A stretch of DNA of 64,000 bases from Phenylobacterium sp. (GTDB lineage: Bacteria > Pseudomonadota > Alphaproteobacteria > Caulobacterales > Caulobacteraceae), in NCBI GenBank assembly GCA_018001015.1, contig JAGNIV010000001.1:124001-188000 (forward strand), read 5' to 3'. Made by a program: the position numbers and the translations under genes. Under the pieces are notes generated by a model. The model saw nothing but the letters and a program-made list of their open reading frames with translations, searched no databases and was not told the DNA's origin. Numbering within the stretch: the stretch's first letter is position 1; each line of letters opens with the position of its first letter. Shown piece after piece: positions 51,926 through 60,913 of this stretch.

Positions 51926-53182
51926 ATGAGCGACGGATCAATCGACCTCAACAGCGACGCGCGCGCCAAGGCCTACGCCACGCCGCTGGAACTGCTGGAT
52001 CCGGCCCAGCCGGAACTTTTCCGCCAGGACGCGCACTGGGCCCTCTTCGAGCGCCTGCGCAAGGAAGACCCGGTCCACTACACCGCCGAGCATGAGTTCG
52101 GACCGTACTGGTCGATCACCAAGTACAACGACATCATGACCGTGGACACCAACCACGAGGCCTTCTCCTCCGAAGGCGGCATCACCATCGCCAATCAGAC
52201 CGCCGGCGAAGGCCCCCTGCCGATGTTCATCGCCATGGACCCGCCCAAGCACGACGTGCAGCGCAAGACGGTCAGCCCGGTGGTCTCACCCCACAACCTG
52301 GCCATCCTTGAGCCGCTGATCCGCGAGCGAGCCGCCAAGATCCTCGACAGTCTGCCGATCGGCGAGGAATTCGACTGGGTCGACAAGGTCTCCATGGAAC
52401 TGACCGCCATGACCCTGGCGACCCTGTTCGACATGCCGCAGGAAGACCGCCGCAAGCTGACCTACTGGTCCGACGTGGTGACCGCGGCGCCGGGCCAGGG
52501 CCTGATCGACACCATCGAGCAGAAGATGGAGATCTTCGTCGAGTACCACGCCTACTTCACCAACCTGTGGAACCAGCGGGTCAACGCCCCCCCGGCCGGC
52601 GACCTGATCTCCATGCTGGCCCACGGAGAGGCGACCCGGGACATGTCGCCCCGCGAGTACTTCGGCAACATCGTGCTGCTGACCGTCGGCGGCAACGACA
52701 CCACGCGCAACACCATCAGCGGCTCGGTCCTGGCGCTGAACCAGAACCCCGACCAGTACCAGAAGCTGCGCGAGAACCCGTCGCTGATCCCGTCCATGGT
52801 GTCGGAGACCATCCGCTGGCAGACGCCGCTGGCCCACATGCGCCGGATCGCGACGCGCGATTTCGACCTTGGCGGCAAGACCATCAAGGCCGGCGACAAG
52901 GTCGTGATGTGGTACGTCTCGGGCAACCGCGACGATGAGGTGATCGAGAACCCCAACGCCTACATCATCGACCGTGAGCGTCCCCGCCAGCACATCTCGT
53001 TCGGCTTCGGCATCCACCGCTGCGTGGGCAACCGCCTGGCCGAGCTGCAGCTGAAGATCATCTGGGAAGAGATACTCGCCCGCTTCCCCCACATCCAGGT
53101 CGTGGGCGAACCGAAGCGCGTCTATTCCAGCTTCGTGAAGGGCTACGAGAGCATGAAGGTGGTCATCCCCACCCGCTACTGA
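51926..53182 (+). CDS. Cytochrome P450 of the CYP153 type
   Basis: A 418-residue soluble P450. The haem-binding sequence FGFGIHRCVG places the axial Cys at residue 366; ETIRW and the I-helix GGNDTTR (about 260-266) are present, as is the CYP153-like MFIAMDPPKHDVQRKTVSP block. CYP153 enzymes hydroxylate the terminal carbon of medium-chain alkanes and related chains. ATG 51926 has GGAGG seven bases upstream. No ferredoxin or ferredoxin reductase gene is adjacent, so electrons must come from partners elsewhere. It is followed by a strong terminator. Confidence 0.93.
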   Translation: MSDGSIDLNSDARAKAYATPLELLDPAQPELFRQDAHWALFERLRKEDPVHYTAEHEFGPYWSITKYNDIMTVDTNHEAFSSEGGITIANQTAGEGPLPMFIAMDPPKHDVQRKTVSPVVSPHNLAILEPLIRERAAKILDSLPIGEEFDWVDKVSMELTAMTLATLFDMPQEDRRKLTYWSDVVTAAPGQGLIDTIEQKMEIFVEYHAYFTNLWNQRVNAPPAGDLISMLAHGEATRDMSPREYFGNIVLLTVGGNDTTRNTISGSVLALNQNPDQYQKLRENPSLIPSMVSETIRWQTPLAHMRRIATRDFDLGGKTIKAGDKVVMWYVSGNRDDEVIENPNAYIIDRERPRQHISFGFGIHRCVGNRLAELQLKIIWEEILARFPHIQVVGEPKRVYSSFVKGYESMKVVIPTRY

Positions 53183-53216
53183 TCGCCCGCGACGATTGAC
53201 AGTATTGCGTAATAAC

Positions 53217-53249
53217 AACGCCGCTCCCCGGCTCGGGGGGCGGCGTTTT
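53217..53249 (+). terminator. Rho-independent terminator after the P450 gene
   Basis: AACGCCGC / GCGGCGTT form an 8-bp outer stem with an inner CCCC/GGGG extension, and TTTT follows. It starts 34 bases after the stop codon at 53180-53182. Confidence 0.85.
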
Positions 53250-53560
53250 GCTGTCAGGCGCCTGGCGGTTCAAAACCGTCCCCCATCTTCGGCGCTTGGA
53301 ATCTTGTTCACATAACGCGGTTCGGAGTTCGGAAAGCGTTGCGAAGGTGAGATTTGGTGTAACGGCGTTTTATTGACATCGACGCGCAATAATATGCTCA
53401 ATTTTCACCTCACAGCGGGTACGACCATTACCCAAGGTCAATTGCGACATTGAATTTAAACAGAAATTGATCTCTATCCGAACGTCGTTCGAGTCTGCTA
53501 TCTGCAAGTATTGCCGCCGAGAGCCGTACAAGAGCTCCGGACGCGTTGGGAGGTACTAGG
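53250..53560. other. Long upstream region of the second TonB receptor
   Basis: About 310 bases with no gene. It is more A/T-rich than the flanks and contains a likely promoter (53373-53403) whose 5' leader is then about 150 bases long. I saw no pectin-type operator and no recognisable riboswitch fold. Confidence 0.55.
53373..53403 (+). promoter_or_regulatory. Probable housekeeping promoter
   Basis: TTGACA (53373-53378) followed after 17 bases by GCTCAATT (53396-53403). This is close to the Caulobacter vegetative sigma consensus (TTGAC at -35; GCTANAWC at -10). It would drive the TonB receptor gene starting at 53561. Confidence 0.5.
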
Positions 53561-56110
53561 ATGAGGAATTCTCTGCTTATGCGGAGCGCGCTGGTTGCCG
53601 GCGTCTCCGCCGTCGCTCTGGCTTCGGCCGGTTCGGCCATGGCGCAAGCGGGCGCCGCACCGGTCATGATCGAGGAACTGGTGGTCACCGCTGAAAAGCG
53701 TGAAGCCAGCCTGCAGGACGTGCCGGTGGCGATCACCGCCTACACCAGTGAAAAGCGCGACCTGCTGGGCGTGACCAGCGTCGAGGATCTGGCGCGCGTC
53801 AGCCCCAGCATGGCCTACACCAACAATGACCGGATCTCGATCCGCGGGTTCGGGCGCCTGACCAACTCCATCGGCACCGACCCGTCGGTGGCGCTGTATT
53901 CGGACGGCATCTTCTCCAACTCGATGTCGGACGCCTCGACCCCCTCGCTGTTCATCGAGCGGACGGAAATCCTGCGTGGTCCGCAGGGCACGCTCTACGG
54001 CCGCAACTCCATCGGCGGCGCGATGAACATCATCTCCAAGCGCCCCACGGACACCTTCAACGGCGAAGTTCGCGCCTCGGTCGGCAACTACGGGACCTGG
54101 ACGACCCAGGCCCTGCTGCGCGGTCCGATCACCGACGGCCTGCGCTACTCGCTCGGCGGTTCGCTTGAACGCCGCGAAGAGGGCTACATCCACAACCGGG
54201 GCCCCGGCGGCGACACCAGCGCCGTGAAGCGCTATCTGATCGACGCCCAGATCGAAGCCGACCTCGGCGAGAACATCACCGCCCGCCTCAGCTACCGGAA
54301 GATCGACTGGGACGACAGCTACGGCGTGGGCAACATCCACGAGGCCGTGGTCAGCCCCTACGACACCACCTCGGTCGTCGGCCTGGGCAACTCAGCCCTT
54401 TACTACAACCCGACCCTGGGCTTCGCCGGCGTCAATCCCTCGACCGCCGATCCCTACACCATCGCGATGAACGACACGATGGAGGGCAAGCTCTCCGATC
54501 ACCACCGCCTGAACTTCGACATGACCTGGGATCTCGGCTGGGCGTCCCTGAAGTACATCGCGGGCTACCAGGCCTATGTCTACAACACCAATGGCGACGA
54601 GGACCGCTCGTCGCGGTCGGGCCTGTTCAACGTCTCCTCGGTCACGCCGTTCGGCGCCTACACCGCCAGCAACGTTTCGCCGCGCGAGCGCTTCTTCTAC
54701 CAGGAGAAGCAAAAGTGGTGGTCGAACGAGATCAACCTGTCCTCCAACAGCGACGGCCCTCTGTCCTGGATCGGCGGCATCTATCAGTACCACCAGGAGT
54801 ACTCGCAGCCGCAGGGCCTGCGCGTCCTCGGCGATCCGACCGTTCAGAACCCGATCAACCTGGCCACTGGCGGCGCCGCGGCGCCCAACCCGAACGGCAA
54901 CTATCTGCTGGTTGACGGCACCCTGACGGTCGACTCCTACGCCGCCTTCGCTCAGATCGAGTACAAGCTGTCCGACACCCTGACCCTCCAGGCCGGCCTG
55001 CGCTACACGACCGACGACAAGACCGGCACGGACTTCGCCCGCTATGTCTCGCGCAGCCCGACCACCACGACCGTCCTGCGGTCGGGCGGCGTGCCGCTGG
55101 TCGCCGCCGGCGATATCGCTGTCGACTTCACCACCTTCGTGGTCTGCGGCGGCCCCACCATCGCCAGCTGCGCGGCCAACCCGCTCTATACCAACCTGAC
55201 CCAGGTCGCGACCGGCGGCCTCAGCCGCAACATGGCCGCCGACTATCAGGCCTGGTCCGGAACGATTGGCCTGCAGTGGCAGCCGGACTCCGACACCAAC
55301 GGCTATGCCCGCTACAGCCGCGGCTACAAGTCCGGGGGCTGGATCGCGTCCAATGGTCTCTCGCCGTCCCCCTATGCCGACCCGGAGTACGTGGACAACT
55401 ACGAGATCGGCCTGAAAAAGACCTTCGGTGGTCGCGTTCAGGTGAACTCGTCGATCTTCTACGCCGACTACAAGGGCTTCCAGGCTCCGCTCACCGTGGT
55501 CCTGAATTCCACGACCGGCTCGACGGGCACGCAGTTCCTGAACCTCGACTCCATCAACTGGGGCCTGGAACTTGAAGCGCAGTGGGCGCCGATCGAAAAC
55601 CTCTCGATCTTCGGTAGCTACGCCTATCTGAACACCGAACTGCAAACCGGTTGCTGCTTCGTCGATACGGCCGATGCGAAGGCTCTGAAGGCCGGCGCAC
55701 GTCCCACCGGCGTGGTCCTGCCCAACGGCAGCCGTCCGCAGACCCTGGTGGGCAATCACCTGCCCCTGACGCCCGAGAACAAGTTCAACCTGGGCGCCAA
55801 CTACACCTTCGACTTCGACGCCGGCAGCCTGACGCTCGGCGCCACGGCCACCTATACCGGCGACCAGCAGGTCACGATCTTCGCCCAGGACGGCTACACT
55901 TCGCCCTCCAACACGGTGGCGGACATCCGGGCCCTGTGGAAGGACTCCGACGATCGCTACACCATCATCGGCTACGTCAAGAACGTGACCGACGAGGTGG
56001 CCATCCAGAGCTCAACCATCGGCTCGCCGTCCTCCAGCGGCAACCAACGCCGGACTGAGAAGCTGAACTTCCCGCGCACCTACGGCGTGGAGCTGCAGTA
56101 CCGCTTCTAA
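53561..56110 (+). CDS. TonB-dependent receptor
   Basis: An 849-residue outer-membrane receptor from ATG 53561, with GGGAGG seven bases upstream. Signal peptide about residues 1-26 ending AMA. MIEELVVTAEKREASLQDVP is the TonB-box and plug start; the plug holds RISIRGFG and ERTEILRGPQGTLYGRN, and the barrel ends with VELQYRF, an aromatic C-terminus as required for outer-membrane insertion. The plug resembles the large family used for steroids, aromatics or siderophores in sphingomonads and Caulobacter. It has no linked transporter. Substrate unknown; the neighbouring P450 and dehydrogenase genes would fit a hydrophobic compound. Confidence 0.93.
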   Translation: MRNSLLMRSALVAGVSAVALASAGSAMAQAGAAPVMIEELVVTAEKREASLQDVPVAITAYTSEKRDLLGVTSVEDLARVSPSMAYTNNDRISIRGFGRLTNSIGTDPSVALYSDGIFSNSMSDASTPSLFIERTEILRGPQGTLYGRNSIGGAMNIISKRPTDTFNGEVRASVGNYGTWTTQALLRGPITDGLRYSLGGSLERREEGYIHNRGPGGDTSAVKRYLIDAQIEADLGENITARLSYRKIDWDDSYGVGNIHEAVVSPYDTTSVVGLGNSALYYNPTLGFAGVNPSTADPYTIAMNDTMEGKLSDHHRLNFDMTWDLGWASLKYIAGYQAYVYNTNGDEDRSSRSGLFNVSSVTPFGAYTASNVSPRERFFYQEKQKWWSNEINLSSNSDGPLSWIGGIYQYHQEYSQPQGLRVLGDPTVQNPINLATGGAAAPNPNGNYLLVDGTLTVDSYAAFAQIEYKLSDTLTLQAGLRYTTDDKTGTDFARYVSRSPTTTTVLRSGGVPLVAAGDIAVDFTTFVVCGGPTIASCAANPLYTNLTQVATGGLSRNMAADYQAWSGTIGLQWQPDSDTNGYARYSRGYKSGGWIASNGLSPSPYADPEYVDNYEIGLKKTFGGRVQVNSSIFYADYKGFQAPLTVVLNSTTGSTGTQFLNLDSINWGLELEAQWAPIENLSIFGSYAYLNTELQTGCCFVDTADAKALKAGARPTGVVLPNGSRPQTLVGNHLPLTPENKFNLGANYTFDFDAGSLTLGATATYTGDQQVTIFAQDGYTSPSNTVADIRALWKDSDDRYTIIGYVKNVTDEVAIQSSTIGSPSSSGNQRRTEKLNFPRTYGVELQYRF

Positions 56111-56135
56111 GCGGCGGATCAGGAACAAAGATTGG

Positions 56136-56166
56136 GGGCGGCGCCGGTGACGGCGCCGCCCTTTTT
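56136..56166 (+). terminator. Rho-independent terminator after the TonB receptor gene
   Basis: A perfect 10-bp stem (GGGCGGCGCC / GGCGCCGCCC) with a GGTGAC loop, followed by TTTTT. It starts 26 bases after the stop codon; the gene from the other side ends at 56172. Confidence 0.92.
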
Positions 56167-56171
56167 CGTGG

Positions 56172-56897
56172 CTAGAGGTTGCGCTTGAACAGAGCCAGCA
56201 GACGCTCCCAGTGGCGCTCGGCGGCGGGCTTGTCGTAGGCGGCGCGCTGCGGGAAGGCGAAGCCGTGGTGGACGCCGGGATAGATCTCCACCTCGCCCTT
56301 GACCTGGTTGGCGGTCACCGACTGCGCCAGGGCCTCCACCATCTCCAGCGGCGCATAGGGGTCGATCTCGGCGCAGGCGAAATAGACCTCGCCCTGGACC
56401 TTCTGGGCGGCCAGGTGGGGGCTGTCGTGGGCGTCGGTGACCAGGGAGACGCCGTAGATCGAGGCCGCCGCCTTGACCTTGTCCGGATAGTAGGCCGCGG
56501 CGTTGATGGCGTACTGGCCGCTCATGCAGTAGCCCACCGCGCCCATCGGCCCCTTGCCGGCGGCCGGGTCGCTGTCGATGTGGGCCAGCAGCGCCTTGGT
56601 GTCGCTCATGATCAGGTCGATGTTGATGGACCCCATCAGGTCGAACATCGTCTTGCGCTCCTCCTCGGTGGCGAACCCAGCCAGCTCCAGGACGCCGGCC
56701 CGATAGTAGAGGTTGGGCAGGACCACATAGTAGCCGCAGCTGGCCAGCCGCCGGGCCATGTCGCGCAGCTCCTCGCGGATGGCCGGCGCGTCCATGTAGA
56801 ACAGGATCACCGGGTGCGGGCCATTGCGCTCCGGGTGGACGATGAAGGTGGTGGTCGCGCCGTGCGGGGTGGGGATATCGAGTGTCTGTTCGATCAT
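56172..56897 (-). CDS. Dienelactone hydrolase family protein
   Basis: A 241-residue alpha/beta hydrolase from ATG 56897, with GAGGA four bases upstream. The nucleophile elbow is GYCMSG (Cys124), as in true dienelactone hydrolases that use Cys; the acid in CAEIDPYAP and HHGFAF (catalytic His) complete the triad. The usual role is ring opening of dienelactone in aromatic degradation, but many members act on other esters or lactones. Last gene of a three-gene operon (SDR, unknown protein, this), seven bases after the preceding stop. Confidence 0.9.
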   Translation of the reverse strand: MIEQTLDIPTPHGATTTFIVHPERNGPHPVILFYMDAPAIREELRDMARRLASCGYYVVLPNLYYRAGVLELAGFATEEERKTMFDLMGSINIDLIMSDTKALLAHIDSDPAAGKGPMGAVGYCMSGQYAINAAAYYPDKVKAAASIYGVSLVTDAHDSPHLAAQKVQGEVYFACAEIDPYAPLEMVEALAQSVTANQVKGEVEIYPGVHHGFAFPQRAAYDKPAAERHWERLLALFKRNL

Positions 56898-56904
56898 GGC
56901 GTCC

Positions 56905-57480
56905 TCAGGAAATGAGCTGGCAGGCACGGGCGAGCGACACCCGGGTGAGCTGGCGGCGGCGGGCGAAGACCTGCATCGCCGCCGAGGTCGGATCCCGCGA
57001 GGTCTGCCACTCTCCAAGATCGCGATAGCGGGTCATCAGCAGCAGGCGGCGCGCGCCGTCGGCCCGGTCGGCGGCGCTTTCGGCGGCCAGGAACAGGCCG
57101 AAAATCTTCGCCTCGAAGCGGGTCTCGAAGTCGGGCCAGGCCTCGCCCGACAGGCCGACGAACTCGTCTACCGCATCGCCGTCGATCGTGAACCAGTTGT
57201 GGACATAGATGCCGCCCGCCAAGGGCGGGGCGTCGTCCATCGGCCGAAGGGTGGGGGTCAGGCTATGGTGTTCGGAGGCGAGGACGCCAGGCGCGGAGCC
57301 GGCGGCGCCAGCTCCGCCCTCGCCCTTCACCAGCACCAGGGCGGTGTTGGAGGCAAAGCCGAGCACCGGCGCGAACACCGCCACCAATTCCGAACCCATC
57401 GCTCCGCGCAGGTGATCGGAGAGCGCCTTCTGGGCCGTACGCTCACGACCCAAGGTCATCGAGAAATAGTCGTAGGCCAA
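56905..57480 (-). CDS. Unrecognised protein, possibly a dimeric alpha-beta-barrel (NIPSNAP/EthD-like)
   Basis: A 191-residue protein translated from a TTG start (57480) with AGGA eight bases upstream; the first ATG is seven codons in and lacks such a site. I do not recognise the family. Alternating strand/helix pattern, with GGIYVHNWFTIDGDAVDEFV and a late RLLLMTRYRDLGEWQTSR segment (about 150-170) like the end of NIPSNAP-type ferredoxin-fold proteins. No catalytic motif is obvious. It lies between an SDR and a dienelactone hydrolase with gaps of ten and seven bases, so it is part of that pathway. Confidence 0.7.
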   Translation of the reverse strand: MAYDYFSMTLGRERTAQKALSDHLRGAMGSELVAVFAPVLGFASNTALVLVKGEGGAGAAGSAPGVLASEHHSLTPTLRPMDDAPPLAGGIYVHNWFTIDGDAVDEFVGLSGEAWPDFETRFEAKIFGLFLAAESAADRADGARRLLLMTRYRDLGEWQTSRDPTSAAMQVFARRRQLTRVSLARACQLIS

Positions 57481-57490
57481 GGGCTTGGTC

Positions 57491-58261
57491 CTAGAAGTTC
57501 ACGCGGGCGCTGATGGCGCCGTCCACCAGCATGTTGATGCCGGTGGTGAAGGCCGAGCGCGGGCTGGCCAGGAAGACCGTGGCCGCGGCCACCTCCTCCG
57601 GGGTCGCCATGCGGCCCGTCGGGTTGCGCTTGATCATCTGGTCGAAGAAGGCCGGCATGCCCGCCTTCACATTGCCCCAGACCCCGCCCTCGAAGAATAC
57701 CGTGCCCGGCGAGACGACGTTGCAGCGCACGTGCTTGGCGGCGCCCTCCTTGGCCAGGCCCTTGGCGTAGTGGATCTGGGCGGCCTTCATGGCGCCGTAG
57801 GCCGAGGCGCTGGAGGCCTCCGCCGCCGACACCGACGAGGTGATGACCATGCAGGCGTCGCCCTTGGCCTCGGCGGCCTTCTCCAGGAACGGCTTGGCGG
57901 CCTCGAAGGCATTGACCGCGCCCATCAGGTCGATGTCGAACATCGCCTTCCAGTCGCTCTCGCGGGCGCCCTGAACCAGGGCGCTGGCGTTGGAGACCAG
58001 GATGTCGATGCCGCCCAGGGTCTCGCCGGCCTTGGTGACGAAGGCCTTCAGGGCCGGGCCGTCGGCGATGTCGACCACCTCGCCCCAGGCCTCGACGCCC
58101 TTGGCCTGCAGGGCCGCGACAGCCTCGGCCACCTGGTCGGCGTTGCGGGCGCAGATGGCGACATTGGCGCCCTCCTCGGCGAACAGGTCGGCGATCGCCC
58201 GGCCGATGCCCCGCGTCGCGCCGGTGACCACCGCCGTCTTGCCCTTGAGTTGCAGATCCAT
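57491..58261 (-). CDS. Short-chain dehydrogenase/reductase
   Basis: A 256-residue classical SDR. Cofactor motif TGATRGIG (13-20), catalytic Ser143, Tyr155 and Lys159 (SAYGAMKAA); NAG is replaced by NAS (91-93). The C-terminal GINMLVDGAISARVNF is typical of SDRs acting on hydroxy-acid or cyclic alcohol substrates. First gene of the operon ending at the dienelactone hydrolase. The combination of SDR, lactone/ester hydrolase and an unknown barrel protein suggests breakdown of a cyclic alcohol or ketone. Divergent from glcD. Confidence 0.9.
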   Translation of the reverse strand: MDLQLKGKTAVVTGATRGIGRAIADLFAEEGANVAICARNADQVAEAVAALQAKGVEAWGEVVDIADGPALKAFVTKAGETLGGIDILVSNASALVQGARESDWKAMFDIDLMGAVNAFEAAKPFLEKAAEAKGDACMVITSSVSAAEASSASAYGAMKAAQIHYAKGLAKEGAAKHVRCNVVSPGTVFFEGGVWGNVKAGMPAFFDQMIKRNPTGRMATPEEVAAATVFLASPRSAFTTGINMLVDGAISARVNF

Positions 58262-58383
58262 GGTCGTCTCCCATCCTTGTTTGTTGCGACCTTTCTAGCG
58301 CGGGCGGCGCGACCCGCGAGGTCTTTCTGATCGCGGCGCTCCAAGTGATTGACGCCCCCGCCGCGCCCGGACCAAGAAGGGTG

Positions 58384-59883
58384 ATGCTCGATCAGTTCGA
58401 CGCCCGCCTCGACGCCGATTTCCCGCCCGTCGATCCCGCGCGCCTGATCGCGGCGCTGAAGCCGCTGTTGCCGCCTGAAAACCTGAAGACTCAGCTGGAG
58501 GCCCTGCGGCCCTACGAGACCGACGGCCTGGCCGCCTATCGCTCCCTCCCCGCCGTCGTGGCCCTGCCGGAGACGACGGCCCAGGTGCAGGCGATCCTGC
58601 GGGTCTGTTCCGAACTCGGCGCGCCGGTGGTGGCGCGCGGCGCGGGCACCGGGCTGTCCGGCGGCGCCCTGCCCTATCCCGGCTGCGTGCTGCTGAGCCT
58701 GGCCAAGTTCAGCCGGATTCTTAGCATCGACCGCCAGGCCCGCACCGCCCGGGTCCAGCCCGGCGTGCGCAACCTGGCGATCTCCGAGGCCGTGGCGCAC
58801 CTGGGCCTGTTCTACGCCCCCGACCCCTCCTCCCAGATCGCCTGCTCCATCGGCGGCAATGTCGCGGAGAACGCCGGCGGGGTGCACTGCCTGAAGTACG
58901 GCCTGACGGTGCACAACCTGCTGAAGCTGGAGATGGTGACCCTGGAGGGCGAGGTGCTGCACCTGGGCTCCGACGCCTATGACGCGCCGGGCTTCGACCT
59001 GATGGCCCTGATGACCGGGTCGGAGGGCCTGCTGGGGGTGGTCACCGAGATCACCGTCAAGCTGACGCCCCTGCCCGACACGACACAGGTGCTGCTGGCC
59101 GCCTTCGACAATGTGGAGGTGGCCGCCCAGGCCGTCGCCGAGATCATGGCCGAGGGGATCGTGCCCGCCGGCCTGGAGATGATGGACGGCCCCGCCCTGC
59201 GCGCCGCCGAGGACTTCGCCCTGGCGGGCTATCCCAAGGACGCCGCGGCCATCCTGCTGTGCGAGTTGGACGGCGCCGGCCCCGACGTGACCGAGGAGAT
59301 CGCCCGGGTCTCGGCCCTGCTGTCGTCCTGCGGCGCGACGGAGGTGCGGCAGGCCCGCGACGAGGATGAGCGCAAGCGCTTCTGGGCCGGGCGCAAGGGC
59401 GCCTTTCCAGCCGTGGGGCGGATCGCGCCGGACTATTACTGCATGGACGGCACCATCCCGAGGCGGGCGCTGCCCAATGTGCTCACCGAGATCACCCGGC
59501 TGTCGGAGGTCCATGGCCTGGCGGTGGCCAATGTCTTCCACGCCGGCGACGGCAACCTGCACCCCCTGATCCTCTATGACGCGGCCAAGGAGGGCGACCA
59601 GGAGGCCGCCGAGGCCCTGGGCGGCGCCATCCTGGAGCTCTGCGTCTCGGTGGGCGGCACCATCACCGGCGAGCACGGGGTCGGCCGCGAGAAGATCAAC
59701 CAGATGTGCGTGCAGTTCAGCGCCGCCGAGATCGACGCCTTCCACGCCCTGAAGGCCGCCTTCGATCCCAAGGGCCTGCTCAATCCCGGCAAGGCGATCC
59801 CGACCCTGGCCCGCTGCGCCGAGTTCGGAGCGATGCACATCCACCATGGGGAACTGCCGTTTGCACACCTCCCCCGGTTCTGA
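58384..59883 (+). CDS. glcD: Glycolate oxidase subunit GlcD (FAD-binding)
   Basis: A 499-residue FAD-linked oxidase subunit, as long as Escherichia coli GlcD, from ATG 58384. The FAD-binding PCMH block (VARGAGTGLSGGALP, then PDPSSQIACSIGGNVAENAG and GSEGLLGVVTEITVKL) and the C-terminal VFHAGDGNLHP and GTITGEHGVGREK segments are all present. It oxidises glycolate to glyoxylate, passing electrons through GlcF to the quinone pool. Overlaps glcE by 38 bases. The start may lie a little upstream (GTG at 58381 or 58345), but neither has a better ribosome-binding site. Divergent from the SDR operon. Confidence 0.94.
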   Translation: MLDQFDARLDADFPPVDPARLIAALKPLLPPENLKTQLEALRPYETDGLAAYRSLPAVVALPETTAQVQAILRVCSELGAPVVARGAGTGLSGGALPYPGCVLLSLAKFSRILSIDRQARTARVQPGVRNLAISEAVAHLGLFYAPDPSSQIACSIGGNVAENAGGVHCLKYGLTVHNLLKLEMVTLEGEVLHLGSDAYDAPGFDLMALMTGSEGLLGVVTEITVKLTPLPDTTQVLLAAFDNVEVAAQAVAEIMAEGIVPAGLEMMDGPALRAAEDFALAGYPKDAAAILLCELDGAGPDVTEEIARVSALLSSCGATEVRQARDEDERKRFWAGRKGAFPAVGRIAPDYYCMDGTIPRRALPNVLTEITRLSEVHGLAVANVFHAGDGNLHPLILYDAAKEGDQEAAEALGGAILELCVSVGGTITGEHGVGREKINQMCVQFSAAEIDAFHALKAAFDPKGLLNPGKAIPTLARCAEFGAMHIHHGELPFAHLPRF

Positions 59884-60913
59884 GGACATCACCGAGGCCC
59901 TGGCCGAGCGCGTCCGCGCCGGGGGACCGCTGCGCCTGGAGGGCGGCGGGACGCGGGCCTTCTACGGCCGCAAGGTCGAGGGGCGAGCGCTGTCGCTGGC
60001 CGCGCACAGGGGCGTGGTGGACTACGACCCCAGCGAACTGGTGATCACCGCGCGGGCCGGGACACCGGTGTCAGAGATCGAGGCCCTGCTGGCCGGCGAG
60101 AACCAGATGCTGGCCTTCGAACCGCCGGTGTTCGGGGCCGCCGGCACGCTTGGCGGCGCGGTGGCGACGGGGCTGTCGGGGCCGCGCCGACCCTTCGCAG
60201 GTCCGCTGCGTGACTTTGTGCTGGGCGCCCGGCTGATGAACCCCCAGGGCGAGGTGCTGCGGTTCGGCGGCACGGTGTTCAAGAACGTCGCCGGCTTCGA
60301 CGCCTTCCGGCTGATGGCCGGCTCGCTCGGCGGTTTCGGGCCAATCCTGGAGGTCTCGCTGCGCGTGACGCCCCGGCCGCGAGCCGAGCGCGCCCTGGTC
60401 TTCGAGACGCCCGGCGAGGCGGCTCGGACCTGGGTCAGCGGCCTGATGGGCCGCCCCCTGCCGCTGTCGGGCGCCTTCCACGATGGGGCACGGCTGCACC
60501 TGCGGCTCTCTGGCGGAGAAGCTGGCGTCGCGGCGTCGCGGGCCGAACTGGGCGGCGAGGACGAGCCGCTGGAGACCTGGGACGCCATCCGCCACATGAC
60601 CCACCCCGTGTTCGAGGCGCCTGTGCTGTGGCGCGTGTCCCTGCCGCCGACCGGTTCCGCCGAAGGCTTCGAGACCACGGCCTGGGACTGGGCCGGCGGC
60701 CAGCGCTGGCTCACCGCCGACGCCGTCGATCCAACAGTCTGGGACCGGGCCGGGCGGCTCGGCGGCCACGCCACCCTGTTCCGAGGCCAGGCGCCGAAGG
60801 GCGAGGTTTTCCAGCCGCTTGCGCCGGGTGTCTTCAACCTGCACCGGCGGGTGAAGGCGGCGCTGGATCCGGCGGGGATCTTCAATCCCGGCGCCATGTA
60901 TGAGGGCCTCTAG
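59846..60913 (+). CDS. glcE: Glycolate oxidase subunit GlcE
   Basis: A 355-residue FAD-binding subunit. LVITARAGTPVSEIEALLA, GLSGPRRPFAGPLRDFVLGARLM-type sequence (about residues 108-130) and RFGGTVFKNVAGFDAFRLM match GlcE. The start at ATG 59846 lies inside glcD and has no clear ribosome-binding site; a TTG at 59861 is an alternative, and translation is probably coupled to glcD. Its stop is directly followed by the glcF ATG. Confidence 0.92.
   Translation: MGNCRLHTSPGSEDITEALAERVRAGGPLRLEGGGTRAFYGRKVEGRALSLAAHRGVVDYDPSELVITARAGTPVSEIEALLAGENQMLAFEPPVFGAAGTLGGAVATGLSGPRRPFAGPLRDFVLGARLMNPQGEVLRFGGTVFKNVAGFDAFRLMAGSLGGFGPILEVSLRVTPRPRAERALVFETPGEAARTWVSGLMGRPLPLSGAFHDGARLHLRLSGGEAGVAASRAELGGEDEPLETWDAIRHMTHPVFEAPVLWRVSLPPTGSAEGFETTAWDWAGGQRWLTADAVDPTVWDRAGRLGGHATLFRGQAPKGEVFQPLAPGVFNLHRRVKAALDPAGIFNPGAMYEGL

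Noticed and set aside
60060-60073. GGACACCGGTGTCA, matching the pectin operator at 13 of 14 bases
   Set aside because: It lies inside glcE, coding for conserved residues, far from a promoter, and the gene is not linked to pectin use; chance is likely in G/C-rich coding DNA.
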